Assembly: GCA_013400115.1 (NCBI GenBank)
Contig: VXBP01008584.1
Span: 564,267 to 628,266, forward strand
DNA length: 64,000 nucleotides
From: Rhinopomastus cyanomelas
Taxonomy: Eukaryota; Chordata; Aves; Bucerotiformes; Rhinopomastidae
Reading direction: 5' to 3'
The stretch's first letter is position 1. Each line of letters starts with the position of its first letter. The translations under genes and the position numbers were made by a program. The notes below the pieces were generated by a model. That model saw nothing but the letters and a program-made list of their open reading frames with translations, was not told where the DNA came from and made no database searches. Below, piece by piece: positions 48,801-60,800 of this stretch.

Positions 48801-51800
48801 CTAAATATGCCTCCAGGCAGAAAGTGGGTACCTGCACAAGGTCCACAGATTGAATGCTCTTTTTAAACTGGGTGCCTGAGACTCTCATCTTGATATTGTG
48901 AACTTGATCTGCTCTCTGAAAACTTGTGTTCGCTCTGACGTATCGCGGGCTTTAGTCGACTGTCAAGATAACACAGTGAGTTCTATGTGGTAAATTCAGT
49001 TGTAATGTAGTTGGTTGCAGTTAACTGTGATGCTTGACAAGCCAAAACATCTGTGGTTAGAGTATCACGAGCCACTGTGTTATTTTTTGTTTGAGCTTAT
49101 AACAGACACTGTGCTCAGCAAGTTTGCCGACGACACCAAGCTGGGAGGCTTGGCTGATACGGCTGAGGGCTGTGCTGCCATCCAGAGAGACCTGGACAGA
49201 CTGGAGGGTTGGGCACAGAGAAACCAGATGAGGTTCAACAGGGACAAGTGCAGAGTCCTGCATCTGGGGAGGAATAACAGACTCTACCAGTACAGGCTGG
49301 GAGGTGATCTACTGGAAAGCAGTCCTGTGGAGAGGGACCTGGGGGTCCTGGTGGACAACAGGTTAACCATGGCACAGCAATGTGCCCTGGTGGCCAAGAA
49401 GGCCAATGGGATCCTGGGGTGTATTAGGAGGAGTGTGTCCAGCAGATCAAGGGAAGTTCTTCTCCCCCTCTACTCTGCCCTGGTGAGGCCTCATCTTGAG
49501 TACTGTGTTCAGTTTTGGGCCCCCCAGTTTAAGAGGGACAAGGATCTACTGGAGAGGGTCCAGCGGAGGGCTACGAGGATGATTAGGGGACAGGAGGGCA
49601 TGGCTTATGAAGAGAGGCTGAGGGACTTGGGGCTTTTTAGTCTGGAGAAGAGAAGACTTAGGGGAGATTTGGTCAATGTTTATAAGTATCTGAAGGCTGG
49701 CCAGGAGGGGGGGACAGGCTCTTTTCACTTGCTCCCTGTGGTAGGACAAGGAGCAATGGGTGTAAGTTGCAGCAGAGGAGGTTCTGCCTCAACACAAGGG
49801 GGAACTTCTTTGCTGTGAGGGTCACAGAGCACTGGAACAGACTCCCCAGGGAGGTCGTGGAGTCTCCTTCTCTGGGGACTTTCAAGGCCCGCCTGGATGT
49901 GTTCCTCTGTGATCTGTGTTAGATAGTTTTGTCCTGCTCCGGCAGGGGATTGGACTCGATGATCTCTTGGGTCCCTTCCAACCCCTAACATCCTATGATC
50001 CTATGAACTTTAGTGTTTCTAGGAGTGTCAAAACATGAGTTTCAAAAATACTGGATTAAGTATAAGCTGACAAACCAGACGCTTTGAGGATTAAAACTGT
50101 ACTAGTTTGAAGTGTGAGAACTGTTGCTGATTACTACAGTCCTTAGAGCTGCAACAATAGCTAATAAATCATTCCTCTTCTCTTCAAGAACTATTCCAGC
50201 AGAAGAGGTAGTCTGCAAACATACAGAGCTGAAGAGCAGCCTGTGCATCCAGTGGTACGTGATTTTTCTTCAGCTTGTGTAGCAGAGAAGTGGAAGGGTT
50301 TCCTTTTAAGTTGTAAGGCTTTTTAACTATGTGTTACGTTCTTACATTTCACATGAGATTTGGCCTTCTGCTCTTGGCAGCAGCTATGAGCTAGAAAGAT
50401 TGGAGTTCAGTGGGAACGTGACTGCTTTGTAATTAGTTGTTTTGGTTTAACATTAGCGTAGTAGAGCCTCCAGGAGGAAGCAGTCTCTCCATAAAAATGA
50501 TTTGTTTTTTTTAAATTGTTTGCTTTGTGCTTAAAAGCTGTACCACCATCTGTGTATGATGTTTTCATGGTGACACTGCAAGCTATGAGATCTTAGCCAG
50601 GAGTAATGAGTTGAGTACTGAGTACTAAGCCATGTCTAAACCAGATACATAATTGATTCCTTTTAGAGGAGGAGTTTTTTAATTTTTTCAATACATAATA
50701 AGTACAATTTTTGTGACTTCATACTCCACAGTAAGAAATTAAATACTTTTCTGTTTTATCCATGAACCTTCTGAATTAAAGTTTCGTTGTTTTCCTCTGA
50801 TAGAGGAAAGGATTTTCACAATCAGTTTCATTGTTTTTTCTTAACTGCTTTTCTTTTGTTATCACTAATATTTAGTTACTTCCTACTTCATCTGGGTTAC
50901 CCCCAGGCTGGGAGGAACGACAAGATGAAAAAGGGAGGTCGTATTACATAGATCACAATTCTAGGACCACTACCTGGATAAAGCCAGTTGTACAGGTACT
51001 GTGTGGCTTCTAATTTGTTGATGTTTTTGTTCATTTAAACTTTTAAACATCAGACTTAATAGAATGAAAGTTTAGAGAAGTCTTTCAAATAAACATGGCA
51101 AAGTCTGAGAGAATGCAGTGAGAGTTAAGAACAGCAGTATTTATGGCAAATCACTGTAATATTAACGTCCCAAGAGAGCTTTCTGGAGAGTGACAGCTGA
51201 TTGAGAAGACTTCTTTTAACCTTGATAGCATAATCAGGGCTTGCTACCCAATGCTGATGCTAGACTTAAAAAATCTAAGTATTGTCTGCCACTTGCTTTA
51301 TGAAACTGCTTTCAGGAGTGAAGAATACAGATTAATAGGAAAAGATATTAAAATATATTGCTCTATGAGGCTTTGGTTTGATTTCTTTTTTTGTCATTTA
51401 CCATAGGTTGCTGCGGAAACAGGTCAGGTGTCAGCTGCACAAACTGTTTCTACAGGAAGACAACCACAAGCAACACCAAGTGATTCATCACAACAGTCTT
51501 CTCAGCAGCAGCCTGAAGTGGAGCAAGGATTTCTCCCCAAGGGCTGGGAAGTCCGGCACGCCCCCAACGGGAGACCATTCTTTATTGACCACAACACCAA
51601 AACTACAACATGGGTAATGGAAAACTGCTTTCCTGGATTGACATTCTAGTTCCTATCAAGTCAAAGCTTTGCTGCTTTCAGTGAGCCCCAGTGGCTTTCT
51701 TTAGTACCCCCATAGCTGTGTCATGTATGATAAAGGAAATATGTAATAAAAATGCAAAGTTACTTGGTGTGTCACAAGTAAAACATCATCGGTTTTGCAG

Positions 51801-54800
51801 GCTGAGAACGTACCTTGAAAGGAGCAAACATTGTCTTCTAGCTTATTGATGCATTTCAACATCATGGAAGTTTAGAGAGCTCTTTGAAACAGAACATGTG
51901 AAAAGCATGGTGAAGCCAGAGAGTGCAGGGAGAGTTAAGACTAGTAGTATTTACAGCAGATCATTGTCCTGCTAGTGTACGAAGAGAGCTTTCTGGAGAG
52001 TGATAGCGACTGAGAAGCCTGAAAGACTTCCAGCCTTAGTAGCATAATCAGGGATTCCTAAGTCAATGTTGTTGGTATTAGACTAAAAAAAATTCTAAGC
52101 ACCATCTGGCGTCTGCTAACCAACACTTTCTTCATAACTGTAAAACTGTGATAACTTGTAGGTACTGCTAACAGAAACCAGTGTTGTAAACTTCCCTTTG
52201 ACAGGAAGTCTGTTACCTTGGATTTATCACATGGCACAGCACACAGTGCAGCTTTCTGTGAATTCTTAAGTGCAGCTACTGTACAGCTGCAGTCCTGCAG
52301 TCCCAAGGCAGTGCTGATAGATGGACTTAAGCACTTGAGGAGTAGGTCAGTATCACAGCCAAAAAGAAATGGAGAAATGCATTCATTTAACTGAAGGTTA
52401 ATACTAATTTCTTCATGATTATGGAAGAGCCTTGTTTAATACAGATGCTTTCCCTCTGCCCCCTAAATAAACCTAGACCAATCACTGAACGCGAGAAGCA
52501 CAAAGGGTGCCAGAAACCATGTTAAAAGAATAATTCAGCTCAATTACTCTAAAACAAAGTTTAATGAGGGAGATACGTATGTTTATGTATGTGTATATGA
52601 GAGGTCATTGGAAGATGATTGTAAACTACTGGAGGACTTGACAATCCCCAAGGAACACCCTGGTTGCACAATATGCAAGAGTTATCTAGCTGGTACCAGA
52701 CATAGTGTTTACATAATCATTAATAAATAGGGGACAAAAATAAAAGCAAAACAACAAAAGGATTTTAATGTGAAGTTTGTTTTGTCTTCAAAGGAAGATC
52801 CACGACTGAAAAGTAATGCTCTTCCAAGAAGAAAGACTTCCCTAGATCCAGTAGACCTGGGCCCGTTACCAGTAAGCAAATCATTTTATACCTGTTTTGG
52901 GGATGCAGCAACTTCAGTGCTTATGTTACCGCTGTCAGGATGTGCGCATGAGAAAATGCTGCCTGCTTTTTTTCCTACAAAAATACTCTGTTTCGGATTC
53001 CAGTGCTGAGAGTGTGACGAGGTGTGGCATGTCCTCAGCTGCAGATTGTAGAGTTCTGTGCAAACTGTTCAGTTTATGAATGAGTGTCTTCTTACAGCCA
53101 GGGTGGGAAGAGAGAACTCACACAGACGGAAGGATATTCTTCATAAACCACAGTATGTACAGTGCACTGTTCCTCCCTCGCTCGTAGCTTTATTTCTGAA
53201 TGTTATCTAAATTAACAGAACTGATTAAGCAATGTCTTGCAGATACAAAGAAAACACAGTGGGAGGATCCTCGATTGCAGAACGTGGCAATAACCGGACC
53301 AGTAAGCTCTCCATCTGTAGCTTTATGTATTTTTCCAAGAATGTTGCTAATAGATTCCAAACAAACTCTGGTCATTTATTTGGTGCTCGGTCTAGACGAT
53401 AAAACTTCCAGGGCACAGAAGGTTTTCTGTGAAGATGGTCCTTAAATAAAATTGAAGAAAGAAAAATCAGTTCCTAGAGTAGGGAGAAAGTTTCCTCAAA
53501 TGGGGGGAATTTGCAGTGGGTAGGACAATGGTTTTATCTACCAGCTCCAAAATAGAACTAGTTCAATTACCATGAGTAAGTTTGGGGGGTAAAAAAAAGA
53601 AGTAAATGCCTTTAGAAGGAATTAAGTTCGTTTCCAACTGAAAAATAATTATCTAGCCTTGATATTTAATCTGAAGTGCAAAATTACCAGGACTAATTGC
53701 AAAGATGGTGCACATTGTAATTATAGATGGGGTTTAGTGTTCACCTGATAGCTCTATTTATTAATAGCTTGCGTATGTAAACAGCCTCCTCCGTCCATGG
53801 AAAATAGAGGTGTTTGTAGCCAGCTCTCCAATGATACAGCAGGGAGAGACCATTTGTTACGTAAATCATCAAAGGCATTTCAGTTACTTAGATCTGGGTC
53901 AGGCACATCGGCGAATAGTAAAAGAACACGATAAAGTCTGTGGACCTGGTCAGAACAAATTGTTTGAACAAAGAAGTACATTTGATTCTGGGGTGTTTTT
54001 TTTAAACTGTCCTTGTATTATACATTTAAAATCTCCACCAATACTTGGTAAAACACGTGTTCCTGTTTTTTAAGGACTTAAACGCATTGTCTGTGTTTTA
54101 CAAATACAGACTACTTTATATGATATTAATTAAGATAATCTCAACCACTTGTTTTTCTCCAAAGGCTGTGCCTTACTCCAGGGACTATAAGAGGAAGTAT
54201 GAGTTCTTCAGAAAGAAATTGAAGAAACAGGTTAGTAACCAGCAGGGATCCAGCAGGAACTTAAGAAACTCTGCCCCTTAACAAAGGAAAGCTTGTTACA
54301 GTGAAAGGAAATTGAACTCTGTTACCTGCTTAAGGAAGGCAGATTTACAGTTTGATCACAAATACCTTTGTGAGGCAGTGACTTGGTAACAGTTCGCTTT
54401 TATTCTAACAGTAGGGTTTGTGACTTTATGAAGTGATAAAACTGCGAGCAATCTCACTGAACGAGTAACAACTTTTCAGAAGTTGTGAACCTGGAACAAA
54501 GAAGTTTGTCGTCTGATCACGCATGTGAGAGGTTTTGGAATTGAGGATGTAGAAATAGAAAATCTCAGAGTGGATTTTTGGCTGTCCAGATAGAAGTCTG
54601 TACTGTCATCAGGATAGAGGATGTGTAATAAATTGTTGTAGCCTTAAAATCCCAAGTTTAAGACACTCATTTGCATGTTTTCGTTGGAGGTGGCAGTGAC
54701 AGATGTATTTACAATGTGTACCATAAAAGACTGTAAATGTTACCTGGCCTTCCAGATCCTGACGAGTATCTGCGGAACCGCAGTGACATTTGGTATGCTT

Positions 54801-57800
54801 GGGAGGTCTTTCTTATGCAATGGTGATCTTTGAGTTTAAACCACACTTCACGTTTACCTACCTAGTCTGTCTCTAGCCTTTCTGAGGCACACATCCAATT
54901 ATGTAACTAATTGTTTACCAAGAAAGCTTCATGTTATGTGCTAATTGAACATAATCACAGAACATTAGGGGTTGGAAGGGACCTAAAAAGGTCATCATGT
55001 AGTGCAGTATCCCTGCCAGAGCAGGATCCCCTAGATCAAGTCACGAGTGATCTGAGAAGCAATAACTCAGCCACACATTATAACCCCAGTAATTTAAGCA
55101 TTAGGTACACGTGTAGATTTAAAGCATACATTACTATTGCTTTTTAGGCACTCACAAACAGCTACATGCAGTTAGGGTAATGGATAGCTTTATACTGAGC
55201 TTCGAGTGCTGAACATTGTTTTAATCAGCTGGTTTGTTTTTAGTGAATGAATTTCTTATTGCTTGAACTTTTTGTTGAGAAACTAAAACCGTGGTTTTTA
55301 TTTTTTCTTAATTTAGGGATCTTTACTGCTTTGGAAATGATTTGAAAGACATGTTTCAGTGCATCTATTAGAAATAATTAGAGGGTTGTGTGGTATTTTG
55401 CAGTTTAGAAAATGACAAATTGTTTGTTCCCTCACCCCAAGTAATTATTTAGTATTTGTAGCTTGGATCAAGCCGTTGCTGAATATAAACAGGCATTACC
55501 TTCAAATGCAGCATTCTGTTGTTACTGTTATGTGGGACATTTAGGAGAGATTATTTAAGGAGTATAAGAAAAGCAAATCTGCTTTCAGAGTGATTTATTA
55601 AATATTTCTGCATTCACAAACTCATTATTTCCACTCAGTGCGTGACTGGTTATTTGATATTTGAAAGGTACTGAGATTCAGTGCATCATCCTAATCTAGT
55701 CATAGAGAAACATGAGCTGAAATTTCCTGTTCCTACTTCCACTGAATTTCTCAGTTCTGCCTGAAGCAATTGCTGAAAAAATACAGGCAAGAAAATACTG
55801 TTCCCATGTAGTGCTATAATGATTCAGCAGCCTTACTCTGAATGGTCAGCAGTAAATAGGAGCCAGAAGGTTCAAGAAGTCAGGTAATATTGTTTCAAAA
55901 TATTTTTTTAAATTAATTGATGGGGGTTTTTTAATGATGAATTTTAATGGTTCCATACCTTGTGTGCAGAAAAGAGCAGACTAGCCACTACTAGTCAGAA
56001 CATACTATAATCTTGTTTTCTTCAAGTGAAATAGAACTTCATAACTTTAGTATCTGAAAGTCTCAGCGCTGACTGAGCTGTATATAATTGTCAATCGTAT
56101 TTTGTTACTTGTCCAAATTGTTTAAGAGAAGGATTTCTGTGCCATCTCTGTCTGCTTACAGAATTTGTATGTTCTGCAAGATTAAAAAAATGACTTTTTT
56201 TTTTCCTAGAGTGATATTCCAAATAGATTTGAAATGAAAATTCACCGCACAACAATTCTAGAAGATTCTTACAGAAGAATCATTGCTGTGAAGAGAGCAG
56301 ATTTCCTTAAAGCAAGACTTTGGATTGAATTTGACGGTGAAAAAGGCCTGGACTACGGAGGAGTGGCCAGGGAATGGTTCTTCCTCCTCTCTAAAGAAAT
56401 GTTTAATCCTTACTATGGGTTGTTTGAATATTCAGCTACGTAAGTAATACTATGGAAGGCATGAAGGCTAATAGCGAAAGCTGATCAGGAACTTTTCTCA
56501 TACTTGCTTTAAAAATTGATTATTTTTTCCCTCCTGAACTGTATAGGAGGTTTTAGTTGTTAATGATTGTGATATTCTGCACCTAGTTCTTTGTTTGACA
56601 GAAGAGTAACTGGGGGGTTTTTTTCAGCAGCCTACGTGATGTCACCTTTGCACAGACAGGCACATGCTTGCAACCAGCTACTTTCAGAAAAGGCACTATT
56701 TAACAAATAATGTAGAAAATTATTCTGACTAGTTTAAAATGAATTAAAATTAATAATCCCTTCTCTTTGGTATAGCTCTGACTTAAAAGGTAGTTGGTGG
56801 TGTTTCAGAACTGTTGTTTCTACTATGCTAATATAATCTTCTACTAAGTATAGTTTTGTGTTGGACTAGTGATTTAGTAATCCAAATGTGATTTTATCAA
56901 CTTAATGACAAGGAATTTGTGGTTTCACCAGTGATGTCTTTCAGATCTTCAAATGTGGGACTGTTCCGATAGTACATCATCTTGCTTTTCCTTCTTTTTG
57001 TATGTTCCCTCCCACAACTTCAGAGATAACTACACCCTGCAAATCAATCCAAACTCTGGGCTTTGCAATGAAGATCATCTCTCTTACTTCAAGTTTATAG
57101 GTCGCGTAGCTGGAATGGCAGTTTACCATGGCAAACTTTTGGATGGTTAGTATTTATTTTATGGAATAGAATATTTAGATTAATATTGCACATATTTTGA
57201 ATTTTAACTTATGTACTGTTCCATGTATTTCTTCTTTCTTAAAGCCTTTTTCATTCGACCGTTTTACAAGATGATGCTCCAAAAACCGATAACGCTTCAT
57301 GATATGGAGTCTGTGGTATGTAATTTGTTTTGTCGTGTGTGTTACGATTTCATGTTTGTAACTGTATTTTTAATGTACCTTTAATAACCTTGTGAAATGT
57401 GAAAGTCCATGATTAAGAGGCATTTTAGGCTATGACCTATTCAAAAGTCTGTGGTGTGGTTTAACACCAGCTGGCAACCATAGTAATTTGCTCTCTACCA
57501 CTGCAGGATGCAGGAGAGAATTGGAAGGGTGAAAGGGAGGAAACTCCTTGTGGGTTGAGATAGAGGCAGTAAAGCAGAAGGCGTGTGTGCAAGCAAAGCA
57601 AAACAAGGGATTCATTGACTGTTTCCCATGGGCAGGCAGGTATTTGGCCATCTGAATGGTTAGATTCAGGGAAACCAGTGGATGTGGTCTACCTTGACCT
57701 TCGCAAGGCCTTTGACACTGTCTCCCATGAAATTTTAGTGAGCAAGCTGAGGAGGTGTGGGATGGAGGAGCAGACAGTGAGGTGGGTTAGGAACTGGTTG

Positions 57801-60800
57801 CAGGATAGAGTTCAGAGGGTGGTGATCAATGGTGCCAGCTCCAGCTGGAGAGCTGTGACTAGTGGTGTCCCCCAGGGATCGGTGCTGGGACCGGTCTTGT
57901 TCAACATCTTCATCAATGACATTGATGAGGGCACAGAGTGTCTGCTCAGCAAGTTTGCTGACGACACCAAGCTGGGAGGTTTGGCTGATACGGCCGAGGG
58001 CTGTGCTGCCATCCAGAGAGACCTGGACAGGCTGGAGGGCTGGGCACAGAGAAACCAGATGAGGTTCAACAGGGACAAGTGCAGAGTCCTGCATCTGGGG
58101 AGGAATAANNNNNNNNNNNNNNNNNNNNNNNNNNNNNNNNNNNNNNNNNNNNNNNNNNNNNNNNNNNNNNNNNNNNNNNNNNNNNNNNNNNNNNNNNNNN
58201 NNNNNNNNNNNNNNNNNNNNNNNNNNNNNNNNNNNNNNNNNNNNNNNNNNNNNNNNNNNNNNNNNNNNNNNNNNNNNNNNNNNNNNNNNNNNNNNNNNNN
58301 NNNNNNNNNNNNNNNNNNNNNNNNNNNNNNNNNNNNNNNNNNNNNNNNNNNNNNNNNNNNNNNNNNNNNNNNNNNNNNNNNNNNNNNNNNNNNNNNNNNN
58401 NNNNNNNNNNNNNNNNNNNNNNNNNNNNNNNNNNNNNNNNNNNNNNNNNNNNNNNNNNNNNNNNNNNNNNNNNNNNNNNNNNNNNNNNNNNNNNGTCATC
58501 TAGTGATAGGACGAGGGGCAATGGTTGTAAACTGGAACATAGGAGGTTCCACATCAATATGAGAATGAACTTCTTCCCAGTGAAGGTGACAGAGCACTGG
58601 AACGGGCTCCCCAGGGTGGTTGTGGAGTCTCCTTCTCTGGAGACGTTTAAAACCAGCCTGGATGTGTTCCTGTGTGACTTGGTCTAGGTGATCCTGCTGT
58701 TGCAGGGGGATTGGACTAGATGATCTTTTGAGATCCCTTTCAATCCCTAATGATTCTATGATTCTGTGCATTAACATCTTTGTTGGAGACATGGACAGTG
58801 GCAGTGAGGTCATCCTCAGCAAGTTTGCTGGTGGCCACAAGCTGTGTGGAGTGGTCAACAGGCTGGAGGCAAGCGGCCTTGAAAGGTTGGAGAACTGGGC
58901 CTGTGCAAACTGCATGAGGTTCAATAAGTGCAAGTTGTGCTTCTGGGTCAGGGCAATCCCAAGCACAAATATTTGCTGGGATTGAGAGCAGCTTTGGGGA
59001 GGAAGACTTGGGGTTGTTGGTAGAGAGAAGCTTAACATGAACTGGACACGTGTGAGACCAGCCCAGAAGGCCAACTGGATCCTGGGCTGGATCACAAGAA
59101 GTATCACCAGGACGTCCTTGACTGGAAGGTCAAGGGATTCTCTTCCTCTGCTCTGCCTTTTTGAGACCCCACCTGGACCACTACATCCAGTTCTGGAGTC
59201 TCCAGTACAAGAAGGATATGGAGCTGTTGGAGCAAATCCAGACGAGGCCACAGGCATGATCAGAGGACTGGGGCATCTCTGCTATGAAGACAGACTGAGG
59301 GAATTGGGGCTGTGGTTTAACCCCAGCTGGCAATAAGCTCAGGCTGTTCAGCCCAGAGAAGGCTTTGAGGGAGACCTTATGGCAGCAACCTATCAGTACC
59401 TGGAAGGGGCTACAGGAAAGCTGGAGAGGTACTGTAGTGATAGGACAAGGGGGATGGTTTCAAGCTAAAACAGGACAGATTTATATTAGATTATAGGAAG
59501 AAATTCCTCGTCGTGAGGGTGCTGAGGCACTGGGACAGATTGCCCGTGGAGGTTGTGGATGGCTCCTGCCTGGAACCAGTCAAGTCCAGGTTGGATGGGG
59601 CTCTGGGCAACCTGGTCTAGTGGGAGGTGTCTCTGCCTATGGCAAGAATGTTGGAACTAGATGATCTTCAAGGTCTCTTCCTGAGCATGATGTCATACAG
59701 GCTGGAATATCTCTTTGGTTACTTGGGGTCAGCTGCCCCAGCTGTGTCCCTTCCCATCATGTGCACCCCAGCCTACGCACTGGTGGGGTGGTGTGAGGAG
59801 CAGAGAAGCTTTTGATTCTATGTAAGCCTTGCTCAGCAGTAATGAAATCATTTCTGTGTTATCAGCTCTGTTTGCAGCACAAATCCACAGTCCACAGCCA
59901 GCTGCTATGAAGAAAACTAACCTCTACTCCAGTCAAAAAGAAACTAGCAGAGTCTGTAAGCTGTGTAGGTGTTAAAATCAGAGAGATCTAGATGGTGCAT
60001 TAAGTCAGTAAAGCTGTATTAAAAATTTTGCTCACTTTATTATATTTTCTTAAATAGTTGTAGACCTAAGGTTCTTCAAATGAAATATAACCATCTTCAG
60101 GATCCCTGTCTCAACTTGGTTTTCAAATTAGTTTGTCTTTTGGTTATTAAAAAGAAAAGCATTCTTATACTTTCAGAGACTGAAAATATTACTGAACGTG
60201 TTTACAACTGTGTCATTCTCTCTCTCTTAGGATAGTGAATATTACAATTCTCTGAGATGGATACTTGAAAATGATCCAACAGAACTGGATCTCAGATTTA
60301 TAGTTGATGAAGAACTTTTTGGTCAGGTTAGTATGTTAATGTAAATAAGATGTGGAACAGTTGATGTGTGAAGTAGATTGTTTTCATCTGTATGGTGTCT
60401 GTGTAACTAACGTGGTCTGTAATAAACTGGAAATTATGTATTTGTGTGCTGAGGTTCTAGCAGTATAAATCTTGATGTAACAGATGTGGATATAGATCTG
60501 CTTCACTAGGACTATTGCTGAAATGGTTCTGTGGTCTTCCTTGAGATTTGGAGAACAGGCTGCATCACTGAATATGCATCTTCTGAAGCCCACATTACTG
60601 ACCACTTGTGTGAAAACTTAGGTCATCTGTTGTAGCAGGTCAGAAAAAAAGTGAAGGGTGCCTCATCGTCGTTTGACTTCCCTGAATAACAACTTTTTTA
60701 AAGCTGTCAGCCTAAGTCTGCTTGTGGAACTGGTTCTGTTTCTTATGGTTCACAAATTCTGCAGGCATTAAGCTAACTGCATTGCTTAATATTGACGTAT

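Noticed and set aside
49015..49818. A 267-codon intact protein inside intron 11
   Set aside because: It is CR1 ORF2 C-terminal sequence with a chance upstream start in intron DNA. The frame is lost before the true CR1 end, so no functional retroelement protein is made.
52119..52793. A possible duplicated WW exon after repeat copy B
   Set aside because: Searched in all frames for the GW...W...P pattern of WW3 and found none, so exon duplication is not shown.
57585..58562. A 325-codon open frame that could be taken for a gene
   Set aside because: It is CR1 reverse transcriptase read through a 406-base run of N. The middle third is unknown sequence and the start lies in an LTR fragment.
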